Shown in pieces: positions 51,659 through 60,910 of a stretch of 64,000 nt of DNA. Numbering within the stretch: the stretch's first letter is position 1; every line of letters begins with the position of its first letter. Origin of the DNA: Geothrix fermentans DSM 14018 (GTDB lineage Bacteria > Acidobacteriota > Holophagae > Holophagales > Holophagaceae); the NCBI RefSeq assembly GCF_000428885.1, contig NZ_KE386810.1:295818-359817 (forward strand), written 5' to 3'. Made by a program: the position numbers and the translations under genes. The notes beneath the pieces are model-generated. The model was given only the letters and a program-made list of their open reading frames with translations. It searched no databases and was not told where the DNA came from.

Positions 51659-52510
51659 GTGATCGACCTCCACTGCCATACCCTCCACTCGGACGGCACG
51701 GATACGCCGGAGCGCCTGGCCCTGCTCGGAGAGGAGGCCGGGCTGTCGGCCCTCTGCCTCACGGACCACGACACCCTGGGCGGCATCCCGGCCTTCCTGG
51801 CCATGCAGCCGCAGGTGAAGGTGCGCCTGCTGGTGGGCACCGAGCTGAGCTGCCGCTTCCTGGGCCGCTCCCTGCACGTGCTGGGCCTCCTGGTGGACCC
51901 CGCCGATGCCCGCTTCCAGACGCGCCTGGACGAGCTGCGCCGGCGCCGGGATGACCGGAACCACCGCATGATCGCCCGTCTGGCGGAGCTGGGCTGCCCC
52001 ATCACCTACGAGGAGGTGCAGGCCCAGGCGGAGACGCCCCTGATCTCCCGCGTCCACTTCGCCAAGGCCCTGGCGGCCCGGGGCTTCGTCAAGCGGGCCC
52101 CGGAGGCCTTCGAGCGGCTCATCGGGGACGACTGCCCCGGTTTCGTGCCCCGGGAGGAGCTGAGCCCCACCGAGGCGGCCCGCTGGATCCGCGAGGCCGG
52201 GGGCGTCCCCGTGGTGGCCCATCCGGGCCGCTTCGCCGGCGGCTCCTTCCGCTGGGACGAGGCCATGAAGGATCTCCAGCGCGAAGGCATGGAGGGGCTC
52301 GAAGGCTATTACGGCGAGTACCGCGCCGCGGAGCAGAAGCACTTCGTGGCCCTGGCCGCGCGGCTCGGCATGGTGGTCACCGGCGGCAGCGACTATCACG
52401 GCGCCAACAAGCCGGGCCTGCGCCTCGGCACCGGCCGGGGCGGCCTCAAGGTGCCGGACGACCTGCTGGAGATCCTGGAAAAGCGGCAAAAAGACGGCAC
52501 TTACCACTGA
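51659..52510 (+). CDS. PHP-domain phosphoesterase (3',5'-nucleoside bisphosphate phosphatase type)
   Basis: 283 residues. IDLHCHTLHSDGTDTPE, LTDHDTLGGIPAF, HPGRFAGG and GGSDYHGANK supply the metal ligands of the YciV/RnaAM-like PHP family, which remove phosphate from 3',5'-bisphosphonucleotides or trim RNA ends. GTG start; the closest ribosome-site-like sequence (AGGATGAG) is about 18 bases away, so the site is weak. Length is normal for the family. Confidence 0.88.
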   Translation: MIDLHCHTLHSDGTDTPERLALLGEEAGLSALCLTDHDTLGGIPAFLAMQPQVKVRLLVGTELSCRFLGRSLHVLGLLVDPADARFQTRLDELRRRRDDRNHRMIARLAELGCPITYEEVQAQAETPLISRVHFAKALAARGFVKRAPEAFERLIGDDCPGFVPREELSPTEAARWIREAGGVPVVAHPGRFAGGSFRWDEAMKDLQREGMEGLEGYYGEYRAAEQKHFVALAARLGMVVTGGSDYHGANKPGLRLGTGRGGLKVPDDLLEILEKRQKDGTYH

Positions 52511-52542
52511 TTGCCGCTAGGCTGGAAGCAACCGAGGCACCC

Positions 52543-52941
52543 ATGGCAGAGCGGATTCTCCTGGTGGAGGACGACCCCATCAACGTGAAGTTCATCCAGA
52601 CCGTGCTGGCGAAGAAAGGCGGGTACGAGGTCCTGGTGTCCGAGGACGTGGATGAGATCCTGCGCCTGACGCGGGAGGCCGGCCTGAAGGCCATCATCAT
52701 GGACGTCAGCCTCTCCCGGTCGAGCTACCAGGGCCAGAAAGTGGATGGGATCTTCATCACCAAGCTCCTCAAGCAGAGCGAGGCCACCCGCGGGGTTCCC
52801 GTGCTGCTGGCCACGGCCCACGCCATGTTCGGGGACCGGGAGAAATACCTGGAGCTGACCGGCGCTGAGGGCTACATCTCGAAGCCGATCCACGACCCTG
52901 CGGCCCTCATCGAGGCGGTGAAGTCCGTCGCCGGAGCCTGA
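52543..52941 (+). CDS. Stand-alone response regulator receiver
   Basis: 132 residues, a receiver domain only. The acidic pair is Asp10-Asp11 (LLVEDDP), phospho-acceptor Asp54 (IIMDVSLS), signalling Thr in LLATAHA and Lys114 (ISKPIH). No output domain, as in CheY/DivK. No kinase is adjacent, although two orphan sensors exist in the window. Only a few bases separate it from truA. Confidence 0.92.
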   Translation: MAERILLVEDDPINVKFIQTVLAKKGGYEVLVSEDVDEILRLTREAGLKAIIMDVSLSRSSYQGQKVDGIFITKLLKQSEATRGVPVLLATAHAMFGDREKYLELTGAEGYISKPIHDPAALIEAVKSVAGA

Positions 52942-52943
52942 AG

Positions 52944-53777
52944 GTGCCCGCCGCGAGACCCGTGCCCTACACCGCGTACCGCCTGCTGGTGGAGTACGAC
53001 GGGAGCCGCTTCCAGGGCTGGCAGAAACAGGGCGCGAAGCAGTCCAGGGAGGGCGTCCGCACCGTGGCGGGCAGCCTGGAACACGCCCTCCACGAGGCCC
53101 GCCTGCGGCTGGTCTACCTGGGCGGCGCCGGCCGCACGGATGCCGGCGTGCATGCCCTGGGCCAGGTGGCCCACCTGCACCTGGAGACCCAGGGCGCGCC
53201 CCGGCCCGGAGAACTCCGCCGCATCCTCGACGCCTCCCTGCCCCAGGACATCGCCATCCGGGACGTGCGCACCTGCGCACCGCGCTTCCACGCGAGGTTC
53301 GATGCCGTGGACCGCACCTACCTCTACCAGATCAGCCGCCGGCGCAGCGCCTTCGGCAAGCCCTGGATCTGGTGGGTGAAGCGCAGCCTCGACTTGGACA
53401 AGCTGGGGAAGGCCTGGACCGCCTTCCAGGGCGACCAGGACCTGGGCTCCTTCGCGGACCTGGATGCCGAGGAGGACGGCCTGAGCCGCATCCATGCCTG
53501 CGAAGTCGCCGAGGCCGGTTCCCTCGTGCTGCTGCGGGTCCGCGCCAACCACTTCTTCCGCCGCCAGGTGCGGCGCATGGTCGGCGCCGCCGTGGCCTGC
53601 GCCCTGGGTGAGGAGGAGCCCCGCCGGGTGCTGGAGGACCTCCGCAATCCCACGGACGCCGCCAACCTCTACTGGGCCGCCAAGGCCGCCCCCGCCTCCG
53701 GCCTCTTCCTGGAAGCCGTGCGCTACTCCGGCGATCCCGAGCCCGGACCGCCCCGCCCCACCCTCTTCATTCCCTGA
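52944..53777 (+). CDS. truA: tRNA pseudouridine synthase A (TruA)
   Basis: 277 residues. Modifies U38-40 in the anticodon stem. The catalytic Asp66 is in GGAGRTDAGVHALGQVAH; YDGSRFQGWQ opens the first domain and ANHFFRRQVRRMVG is in the second. Two bases separate it from the response regulator stop. The tRNA-Met in this window has a U-U pair at 31/39, a TruA site. Confidence 0.96.
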   Translation: MPAARPVPYTAYRLLVEYDGSRFQGWQKQGAKQSREGVRTVAGSLEHALHEARLRLVYLGGAGRTDAGVHALGQVAHLHLETQGAPRPGELRRILDASLPQDIAIRDVRTCAPRFHARFDAVDRTYLYQISRRRSAFGKPWIWWVKRSLDLDKLGKAWTAFQGDQDLGSFADLDAEEDGLSRIHACEVAEAGSLVLLRVRANHFFRRQVRRMVGAAVACALGEEEPRRVLEDLRNPTDAANLYWAAKAAPASGLFLEAVRYSGDPEPGPPRPTLFIP

Positions 53778-53785
53778 GGACCCCG

Positions 53786-54343
53786 ATGCTCGACCGCGAG
53801 GAAGCCTGGACCCTGCTCTGCCAGTGGACGCCTTCGGAGAAGCTGCGGATCCACGCGCGGGCCGTGGAGCTGGTCATGCGCGACCTCGGCGCGCGGCTGG
53901 GGGAGGACGCGGGGCGCTTCGGCCTGGCGGGCCTGCTCCATGACGCGGACTACGACACCTGGCCCGGCGAGCATCCGAACCGCATCGTGGCCTGGCTGCG
54001 GGAGCGCGGGGAGGCGGACCTGGCCCACGCCATCAGCGCCCACTACACCCGCTGGAACGTGCCCTACGACCACCTGCTGGACAAGGCCCTGCTGGCCTCA
54101 GACGAGATCACGGGCTTCGTCATGGCCTGTGCCCTGGTGCGTCCCACCCGCACCGAGGGGCTGGAGCCCAAGAGCGTGAAGAAGAAGCTCAAGGACAAGG
54201 CCTTCGCGGCAGGCGTGGACCGGCACGAGGTCGCCGAGGGATTCCGCATGCTCATGGAGGCCGTGGGCGGCACCGAGGACGAGCACCTCGCCCGCATCAT
54301 TGCGGTGCTGCACGAACACCGGGCGGAGCTGGGCCTGACCTAG
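53786..54343 (+). CDS. HD-domain hydrolase
   Basis: 185 residues. HARAVELVMR supplies a first His, LLHDADYDTWP the HD pair, then HAISAHYTRW and LASDEITGFVMA provide later metal ligands. The family acts on nucleotides or phosphoesters; no substrate is indicated. Starts eight bases after truA, so it is probably in the same transcript. Ends three bases from the end of the convergent CapA-like gene. Confidence 0.85.
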   Translation: MLDREEAWTLLCQWTPSEKLRIHARAVELVMRDLGARLGEDAGRFGLAGLLHDADYDTWPGEHPNRIVAWLRERGEADLAHAISAHYTRWNVPYDHLLDKALLASDEITGFVMACALVRPTRTEGLEPKSVKKKLKDKAFAAGVDRHEVAEGFRMLMEAVGGTEDEHLARIIAVLHEHRAELGLT

Positions 54344-54346
54344 CTC

Positions 54347-55564
54347 CTAGCGTACGAAGGCTTCGCCCAGGGTTTCCGCGATGCGCCTCCGGCGGAGGAT
54401 GAGGGTCCGCAGGTACTCCTGCTTCTCCAGCAGGGCCGCCCGCCGGGCCTGGGTTTCTGGACCTTCTCGGGGAACCGACAGGGCCTCCACCTCGGCCCGC
54501 ACCCGGGCCTCGGCGGCGGCCACGCGGATGACGCGGATCTCCCGCTTGGCGGCGGGCGCTCCCCAGTTGTTCTCCGTCCAGAGGGGCTCGAAGGAGGCCT
54601 CCGCCAGGGCCACCCGCATCCGCCCATCCGGGTCCTGGCGTAGCTCGAACACCGCCTGGAGCGCGGCCCCGTCGCGGCTGTCCCCGCCCGCCACCGGGAA
54701 CAGGTCGGCCCGGTACATGCGGTCCTGGTTGCTGATGAAGTTGCCCAGGGAGTAGGCCACCAGTGCCTTCCGGCCCCCCGTCTCCAGGATCTCCGCAGGC
54801 TGGAGGACATGGGGATGGTGGCCCAGCACCAGGTCGCAGCCCGCCTCCACCAGCCGCTTCGCGATGTCCCGCTGCCGTTTCGTGGGCTGGCGCTGGTACT
54901 CGTTGCCCCAGTGGACGCTCACCACCACCAGGTCGGCCCGGGAACGGGCCTCCCGGACCGCCGCCTGGGCCGGCTCCAGATCCATCGGCCGCACCCATGG
55001 CGCGTCGGCCCTGCGGTTGAGGTCCACGTTGAAGATGTCGGTGAAGCCGAGGAAGGCCACCTTCAGGCCCTGCCGCTCCAGAACCTGCAGCGCCTCCGCC
55101 CGGGGGCGGTCCTCGCCGCTGCCCACGGCCACGAGCCGCTCCGCACGGAGGCGGTCCAGGGTCTCCCGCACGCCCTTGGGACCCTGGTCGAAGGCATGGT
55201 TGTTGGCCGTGGACAGCACTGTGAAGCCGCTGGCCCGCAAGGCCGAAGGCAGGATCGCCGGGGCGTTGAACTGGAAGGGCACGCCCGGCCTGCCGGTGGT
55301 GGGCGCCACCGGCGTCTCCAGGTTGCCGAAGGCCAGGTCCGCGCCCCGGAACAGGGGCACCAGGTCCGCCCACAGGGCGGGAAAGCCCTGGCCGGCGTGT
55401 TCCGCGGAGGCCTTCACGTCCTGGTGCATGAGGATGTCCCCCACGGCCACCAGGCGCAGGCGCGGTGGCGGGGGAGGCGGCGGCGCCGTGCGGGAGCGGC
55501 AGGCCAGCGAGACCCCCAGCCCCGCCGCCAGGGCCGCGGCGGCGATCCAGGTTCCCCGGCCCAT
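54347..55564 (-). CDS. CapA family protein (metallophosphatase fold)
   Basis: 405 residues. Signal segment 1-21 with a possible lipobox ending in Cys22, then a PGA_cap domain: LVAVGDILMHQD, FGNLETPVA, STANNHAFDQG, VSVHWGNEYQ and LGHHPHVLQP carry the metal ligands. Homologues such as CapA/PgsA aid poly-gamma-glutamate synthesis, but no capB/C is nearby, so only the fold is certain. Start overlaps the radical SAM gene's stop (ATGA). Convergent with the HD gene with no clear terminator. Confidence 0.88.
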   Translation of the reverse strand: MGRGTWIAAAALAAGLGVSLACRSRTAPPPPPPPRLRLVAVGDILMHQDVKASAEHAGQGFPALWADLVPLFRGADLAFGNLETPVAPTTGRPGVPFQFNAPAILPSALRASGFTVLSTANNHAFDQGPKGVRETLDRLRAERLVAVGSGEDRPRAEALQVLERQGLKVAFLGFTDIFNVDLNRRADAPWVRPMDLEPAQAAVREARSRADLVVVSVHWGNEYQRQPTKRQRDIAKRLVEAGCDLVLGHHPHVLQPAEILETGGRKALVAYSLGNFISNQDRMYRADLFPVAGGDSRDGAALQAVFELRQDPDGRMRVALAEASFEPLWTENNWGAPAAKREIRVIRVAAAEARVRAEVEALSVPREGPETQARRAALLEKQEYLRTLILRRRRIAETLGEAFVR

Positions 55565-56442
55565 CAGGCCCAGTCCTCCGGCCCGTAGTAGACCTCCACG
55601 GGCAGGCCCGGGAGGCGGGCGCCCACCTGGGCCGCCAGGGCATCCATCTCCGCGCGGGAAAGGGGTCGCGCCTCCGGCTCCGGCGTGGGCCTCGCCACCG
55701 TGTAGAGCTGGAGGGCCTGGAGGCGGCCGCCCTGGGTCTGGAGGGCCTCCAGGCGGCCGCAGTAGGCCTCCACCTCATCGGCGGAGGGCCCCCGCCCCTT
55801 CCAGCTCAGGAAGAGGGTCTGGATGAGGATGGGCCAGCGGCGGGCCGTAGTCAGCAGGTTGTCGAGGATCCGCTGGAAGGGCACCTGGCTGCGGCAGATC
55901 TCGCGGTAGTAGGATTCGGTGCCCGCATCCAGCTTGGCCCAGACTTCCCCCTGATTCGCCATGAGGATCTCCAGCCCCTTCACGACCTCTGGGGCCTGGA
56001 GACGGCTGGAATCGGTGATGAGCACGAGCTTCACCAGATCCAGACCGCGCTGCTTCTTGAGGCGGGCGACCCTCGCCACGACTTCGGGGAACTCGCGGGC
56101 GGTGGTGGGCTCTCCGTCGCCGCTGAAGGCGATGTCATTGAGGCGCCGCTGCTCGGGCCGCGCGGAGCCGAAGGGGGGGAACTCGTAGATCTCGCCGCTG
56201 GTGGCCAGGTCCAGCAGGAGGCCCAGCTCCTTCTCCAGGAGGTCCAGATCCAGATCCCGTCGCTTCGGCGGGGTCTGGCGATCCACCTCGCAGTAGACGC
56301 AATCGAAGTTGCAGACCTTGTCGGGGTTCAGGTTCACGCCCAGGCTCACCCCCCGGCTCCGGCGCGAGATCACGGGGTAGCAGTAGTCGAAATCCCGCCA
56401 GACGCGGCGGTGATCCAGGTGGGCCTTGATCAGATCCGTCAT
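55564..56442 (-). CDS. Radical SAM protein
   Basis: 292 residues. The Fe-S binding CNFDCVYCEV (CX3CX2C) begins at about residue 44, and GDGEPT follows as the SAM-binding motif. N-terminal DFDYCYPVISRRSRGVSLGVNLNP precedes it. Size and order (motif near the N-terminus, then GDGEPT) fit the general radical SAM group rather than a named enzyme. Not an AmmeMemoRadiSam member by visible motif. Overlaps the CapA-like gene by one base. Confidence 0.85.
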   Translation of the reverse strand: MTDLIKAHLDHRRVWRDFDYCYPVISRRSRGVSLGVNLNPDKVCNFDCVYCEVDRQTPPKRRDLDLDLLEKELGLLLDLATSGEIYEFPPFGSARPEQRRLNDIAFSGDGEPTTAREFPEVVARVARLKKQRGLDLVKLVLITDSSRLQAPEVVKGLEILMANQGEVWAKLDAGTESYYREICRSQVPFQRILDNLLTTARRWPILIQTLFLSWKGRGPSADEVEAYCGRLEALQTQGGRLQALQLYTVARPTPEPEARPLSRAEMDALAAQVGARLPGLPVEVYYGPEDWA

Positions 56443-56531
56443 GGCTCAAGTACATCACGGACGCGGGGAGGTTCCATCAAAAAGGACACCGGAAATTCAC
56501 CGGCGCCTTCCTGATGGGATTGGCCGCGGGT

Positions 56532-56945
56532 TCAGCCGCCCTGGCGGCGGAGGTGGGCTTCGGCGGCAGCCTGGACGGCCTCGGGCTTCCACAGGATCGG
56601 CTCGGGCCGCTGCTCCTCGCTCACGGCCACCATGACGAACTCACCGCTGGTGACGGCCCGCCGGGCATCGGTCACCGGCTGGTAGACCTGCACCTCGACC
56701 TGGAGCGACATGCTGGTCCGCCCGCGCCGGGCGATGGCGGCATAGAACTCGATGATCTCCCCCGCCCGCACCGGGCTGTGGAACACCAGCTCCGACACCT
56801 TGAGCGTGAGGAAGCGGCGGTTCCTGGACATGAGCGAGGCGGTGATCCCCGCCACCTTGTCCATGCGGGACATCATGTCGCCGCCGAAGAGCGTGGCGTT
56901 GAGGCCGATGTCCTGGTCCAGAACCATTTCCCTTGAAATCAACAT
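56532..56945 (-). CDS. Acyl-CoA thioesterase, hotdog fold (YciA/BFIT type)
   Basis: About 137 residues. LNATLFGGDMMSRMDKVAGITAS holds the catalytic Asp region of hotdog thioesterases; VSELVFHSPVRAGEIIEFYA continues the core. The start is uncertain: ATG at 56945 (MLISREMV) or ATG at 56927 (MVLDQDIG). The first ATG lies only seven bases past the T run of the sucD terminator, which leaves no space for a promoter. Confidence 0.85.
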   Translation of the reverse strand: MLISREMVLDQDIGLNATLFGGDMMSRMDKVAGITASLMSRNRRFLTLKVSELVFHSPVRAGEIIEFYAAIARRGRTSMSLQVEVQVYQPVTDARRAVTSGEFVMVAVSEEQRPEPILWKPEAVQAAAEAHLRRQGG

Positions 56946-56957
56946 ATTAAAAAAATA

Positions 56958-57017
56958 ACCACCAAGACACCAAGGCACCAAGAACTGCTTTTCTTGGTGC
57001 CTTGGTGTCTTGGTGGT
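56958..57017 (-). terminator. Terminator after sucD, 25-pair inverted repeat
   Basis: Arms ACCACCAAGACACCAAGG (56958-56982) and their perfect complement (56993-57017), 25 pairs around a ten-base loop. Reading the minus strand from sucD it is followed by TTATTTTTTT, a classic terminator. The arms have a nine-base period (ACCACCAAG, ACACCAAGG, CACCAAG), a motif seen in many bacterial genomes. Confidence 0.9.
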
Positions 57018-57035
57018 GAAGCTTTTCCCTTTGCC

Positions 57036-57908
57036 CTACTTCAGCCGCTCAGCCAGGGCCTTGCCCATGTCGGCGGGGCTCTGCACGACGGTGATGCCCG
57101 CGGCGGTGAGGGCCTTCATCTTCTCGGCGGCGGTACCCTTGCCTCCGGAGATGATGGCGCCCGCGTGGCCCATGCGGCGCCCCGGAGGGGCCGTCTGGCC
57201 GGCGATGAAGGCCACCACGGGCTTCTTCATGTTGGCCTTCACCCAGGCGGCGGCATCTTCCTCGGCGCTGCCGCCAATCTCGCCGATCATGATGACGGCG
57301 TGGGTGTCGGGGTCGTTGTTGAACATCTCCAGCGCATCGATGTGGCTGGTGCCGCTGACCGGATCGCCGCCGATGCCGATGCAGGTGCTCTGGCCGATGC
57401 CCAGGGCGGTGAGCTGGCCCACGGCCTCATAGGTGAGGGTGCCGGAGCGGCTGACCACGCCGACATTCCCCTGCTTGTGGATGCGGCCGGGCATGATGCC
57501 GATCTTGGCCAGGCCAGGGCTGATGATGCCGGGGCAGTTGGGGCCGATGAGGCGGCTCTTGGGGTAGTTGGGGAGCACCCGCTTGACCTTGACCATGTCC
57601 AGGACGGGGATGCCCTCGGTGATGCAGACCACCAGCTCGATGCCCGCGTCCAGGGCCTCGAGGATGGCGTCCGCCGCGGCCACGGGGGGCACGAAGATCA
57701 TGGTGGCGTTGGCGCCGGTCTTGGCCACGGCATCCCTGACGGTGTTGAAGACGGGGAAGCCCTCGATCTCCGTGCCGCCCTTGCCGGGGGTCACGCCGCC
57801 GACCACGTTCGTGCCGTAGTCGCGGCAGCCCTTGGCGTGGAAGAGGCCCTCGCGGCCCGTGATGCCCTGGACGATGAGTTTGGTGTGGTTGCCCACGAGA
57901 ACTGCCAT
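57036..57908 (-). CDS. sucD: Succinyl-CoA ligase alpha subunit (SucD)
   Basis: 290 residues. [30 protein letters not shown] binds CoA; the phospho-His is in [24 protein letters not shown]-cycle enzyme with SucC. The start at 57908 has AGAGGT five bases ahead and gives [15 protein letters not shown]; longer frames have no similarity. 126 bases separate it from sucC, unusually wide for this pair, and that gap contains a hairpin. Confidence 0.96.
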   Translation of the reverse strand: MAVLVGNHTKLIVQGITGREGLFHAKGCRDYGTNVVGGVTPGKGGTEIEGFPVFNTVRDAVAKTGANATMIFVPPVAAADAILEALDAGIELVVCITEGIPVLDMVKVKRVLPNYPKSRLIGPNCPGIISPGLAKIGIMPGRIHKQGNVGVVSRSGTLTYEAVGQLTALGIGQSTCIGIGGDPVSGTSHIDALEMFNNDPDTHAVIMIGEIGGSAEEDAAAWVKANMKKPVVAFIAGQTAPPGRRMGHAGAIISGGKGTAAEKMKALTAAGITVVQSPADMGKALAERLK

Positions 57909-57985
57909 GTCATACCTCTCTGAATGCGAATCGGTTTCCGGGGATGGGATGAGGGTGCGGGTTCCCCGCGCACTCATCCGGGGGC

Positions 57986-58028
57986 CCGGGGGGACATCGC
58001 GAGCAAAGCGAGCAGGCGGTCCCCCCGG
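57986..58028. repeat. Hairpin in the sucC-sucD gap
   Basis: CCGGGGGGAC (57986-57995) and GTCCCCCCGG (58019-58028) are perfect ten-base arms. The 23-base loop contains GCGAGCAAAGCGAGC. A stem of this strength between co-transcribed genes could adjust mRNA levels or reduce sucD. Confidence 0.6.
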
Positions 58029-58034
58029 ACAGCA

Positions 58035-59192
58035 TCATTTGACGGCCGCGACCACCTTCTCGGCGGCATCCTTCAGGTCGGACCCGACGATGAGGTTCAG
58101 GCCGCTGGCGGCGAGGATCTGCTTGCCCTCCTCGACATTGGTGCCTTCCAAGCGGACGACCACGGGCACCTTGATGCCGATCTCCTTGGCCGCGTTCACG
58201 ATGCCGGAGGCCACGATGTCGCAGCGCATGATGCCGCCGAAGATGTTCACCAGCACGGCCTTCACGGCCTTGTCCTGGAGGATGATGCGGAAGGCGTTCT
58301 TCACCGCGTCCTCGGTGGCGCTGCCGCCCACGTCGAGGAAGTTCGCGGGCGAGCTGCCGCAGTACTTGATGATGTCCATGGTGGCCATGGCCAGGCCGGC
58401 GCCATTCACCATGCAGCCGATGCTGCCGTCCAGCTTGATGAAGTTGAGGTTGTACTTGCTGGCCTCCACTTCCTCTTCCGCTTCCTCGTTGAGGTCGCGG
58501 TAGGCGAGCACGTCCGGGTGGCGGACGAGGCCGTTGTCATCGAAGCCGATCTTGGCGTCCAGGGCCGTGACATCCCCCTGCTTGGTCACCACCAGCGGGT
58601 TGATCTCCACCATGGAGCAGTCCTTGTCCACGAAGAGCCTGTAGAGGTTCTGGAGGAAGACCACGCCCTTCTTGAAGGCATCACCCTCAAGGCCGAGCGC
58701 GAAGGCCACCTGCCGGGCCTGGAAGCCGCTCAGGCCCAGGGCCGGATCCACGGCGACCTTGACGATCTTCTCGGGGGTCTTCTCGGCAACCTCCTCGATC
58801 TCCACGCCGCCTTCGGTGGAGGCCAGGATCGTGACACGGCTGGTGACGCGGTCCACCAGGAAGCTCAGGTAGAGCTCGCGCGCGATGTCGATGGGCTTGG
58901 AGATGAACACCGTGCGGACCTTGCGGCCCTCGGCGCCGGTCTGCTTCGTGACCAGCTGCATGCCGATCATGGCCTTGAACAGCTCGGCGGCCTTGTCGGG
59001 ATCCGTCGCGAACTTCACGCCGCCGCCCTTCCCGCGGCCGCCGGCGTGGATCTGTGCCTTGACGACGCTGGCTCCGCCGAACTCCTTGGTGATCATGCGG
59101 GCCTCTTCGGCGTCCTGGGCGACCTTCCCGTCGGGGGTGGCCACCTTGTACTGCCGCAGCAGCTCTTTGGCTTGGTATTCGTGGATGTTCAT
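58035..59192 (-). CDS. sucC: Succinyl-CoA ligase (ADP/GDP-forming) beta subunit (SucC)
   Basis: 385 residues. [17 protein letters not shown] is the standard N-terminus; ATP-grasp motifs [25 protein letters not shown] and [16 protein letters not shown] are present. The start at 59192 is set by the N-terminus. It is upstream of sucD on the same strand. Confidence 0.97.
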   Translation of the reverse strand: MNIHEYQAKELLRQYKVATPDGKVAQDAEEARMITKEFGGASVVKAQIHAGGRGKGGGVKFATDPDKAAELFKAMIGMQLVTKQTGAEGRKVRTVFISKPIDIARELYLSFLVDRVTSRVTILASTEGGVEIEEVAEKTPEKIVKVAVDPALGLSGFQARQVAFALGLEGDAFKKGVVFLQNLYRLFVDKDCSMVEINPLVVTKQGDVTALDAKIGFDDNGLVRHPDVLAYRDLNEEAEEEVEASKYNLNFIKLDGSIGCMVNGAGLAMATMDIIKYCGSSPANFLDVGGSATEDAVKNAFRIILQDKAVKAVLVNIFGGIMRCDIVASGIVNAAKEIGIKVPVVVRLEGTNVEEGKQILAASGLNLIVGSDLKDAAEKVVAAVK

Positions 59193-59297
59193 GCTCACTC
59201 CCGAAAAGGTCGCCCTCCAGTCTACCGCCCAGGCCGGCGCCGCCGAACCCTGAAGGCTGTGACTCGTGGCATCCTTTGAGGACTCCAGGAGTCCGTC

Positions 59298-60797
59298 ATG
59301 CCCCAGATCGACCGGCTGCTTTCCCATGTCATCGCCCGGGGGGGGATCAGGCTCCACCTGCAGGCGGACCGGAAGCCCAGCCTGGAGCTGCGGGAGGGCG
59401 GCGCGGTGGACATCCTGCCCAACCCCCTCCCGGCGGTGATGGTCGATGTGCTGGCGGGGGAAGTGGTTCCGCCGCACCTGAAGTCCGCCTGGCAGACGGA
59501 TGGGAAGGCCGACTTCGAGCACCAGCTGGAGGGCCAGGTCTTCATGCTCCGCCTGAGCCGGGACGCGAGCGGCTCCCGGCTCATCGCCGAATGGCAGGAC
59601 ACCGCGCGGCCCCAGCCGCCGGCGGAAGCCCCGGCCGCCACCCCGGCCATCGCCCCACCGTCCCCCACCATCCGGCCCGCGGCCGGCCACACCCACCCCC
59701 TGGCGGAGCGGCTGTTCTCGGCCCTCCTGGCCCAGCAGGGCTCGGACCTCCATTGCACCTCCATGGAACCCCCCCTGGTCCGCGTCCACGGCGACATGAA
59801 GGAGCTGGAAGGGTTCGGCCGCCTGGAGCCTGCCACCATGCTGGAGATGATGGAGGGCCTGGCCACACCGGCGGCCTGGCACCACTTCCAGGAGCGGCAT
59901 GATGCCGATTTCGCCTATGCCTACGAGGCCGGCGGCTGCCGCTTGCGCGTGAACTACTTCATGGATCGCGTGGGGCCCGGCCTGGTCTGCCGCGTCATTC
60001 CCAACCAGATTCCCGACCCGGACAAGCTGGGCCTGCCCGATCCCGTCCGGCGCCTCTGCGACCTCTCCAAGGGCCTCGTGCTGGTGACGGGTCCCACCGG
60101 CAGCGGCAAGTCCACCACCCTGGCGGCCATCCTCGACCTGGCCAACCAGAAGCGCCACGACCACATCCTCACCATCGAGGACCCCATCGAGTTCGTGCAT
60201 CCCCGCAAGGGCTGCCTCGTGAACCAGCGCGAGGTGGGCACCCACACGGAGAGCTTCAAGAACGGCCTCCGCGCCGCCCTCCGCGAGGACCCCGACATCA
60301 TCCTCGTGGGCGAGATGCGCGACCTGGAGACCATCGCCATTGCCCTGGAGACCGCCATCACGGGGCACCTCGTCTTCGGCACCCTCCACACCAGCAGCGC
60401 CATCGGCACCATCGACCGGATCGTGGACCAGTTCCCCGCGGACCGGCAGCAGCAGATCCGGGTCATGCTCGCGGACGCCCTCAAGTGCGTCATCAGCCAG
60501 ACCCTGCTGAAGAAGATCGGGGGCGGCCGCATCGCCGCCCTGGAGACCCTCTTCATCAGCCCGGCCATCGCCAACCTCATCCGGGAAGGCAAGAACTTCC
60601 AGATCCCCAGCTCCATGCAGACGGGTCGCAGCTACGGCCAGCGCCTCATGAACGACGCCTTGGTGGAGCTCATCAAGGACAAGAAGGTGGAGCCCATGGA
60701 GGCCTACCTCAAGTGCCCGGACAAGGAGAGCTTCATCTCCGCCTGCAAGCGGGCCGGGATCCCCTTCGACCTGCGGCTCGGGGAAGTCGAGGCCTGA
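59298..60797 (+). CDS. PilT/PilU-type retraction ATPase with a duplicated N-terminal module
   Basis: 499 residues, against about 350 for PilT. The C-terminal part (about 140-495) is a complete Pil[23 protein letters not shown], Walker [10 protein letters not shown] (265-273), Asp and His boxes in [15 protein letters not shown], and [14 protein letters not shown] with [17 protein letters not shown]. Residues 1-100 look like a second copy of the N-terminal PilT domain ([16 protein letters not shown]..., [16 protein letters not shown]), joined by a Pro/Ala linker (about 103-135). Probably drives type IV pilus retraction; no pil genes are adjacent. Confidence 0.88.
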   Translation: MPQIDRLLSHVIARGGIRLHLQADRKPSLELREGGAVDILPNPLPAVMVDVLAGEVVPPHLKSAWQTDGKADFEHQLEGQVFMLRLSRDASGSRLIAEWQDTARPQPPAEAPAATPAIAPPSPTIRPAAGHTHPLAERLFSALLAQQGSDLHCTSMEPPLVRVHGDMKELEGFGRLEPATMLEMMEGLATPAAWHHFQERHDADFAYAYEAGGCRLRVNYFMDRVGPGLVCRVIPNQIPDPDKLGLPDPVRRLCDLSKGLVLVTGPTGSGKSTTLAAILDLANQKRHDHILTIEDPIEFVHPRKGCLVNQREVGTHTESFKNGLRAALREDPDIILVGEMRDLETIAIALETAITGHLVFGTLHTSSAIGTIDRIVDQFPADRQQQIRVMLADALKCVISQTLLKKIGGGRIAALETLFISPAIANLIREGKNFQIPSSMQTGRSYGQRLMNDALVELIKDKKVEPMEAYLKCPDKESFISACKRAGIPFDLRLGEVEA

Positions 60798-60910
60798 CCC
60801 GGCCCTTGCGCGGAGGGGAGCCCACCCCATGCTGGGTACCGCGCCCGGATCAGGGTCCGTGTGTCCAACCACCAGCAGGTCCTGAGACCGGGATGCCCTT
60901 GAGGTGGAAC

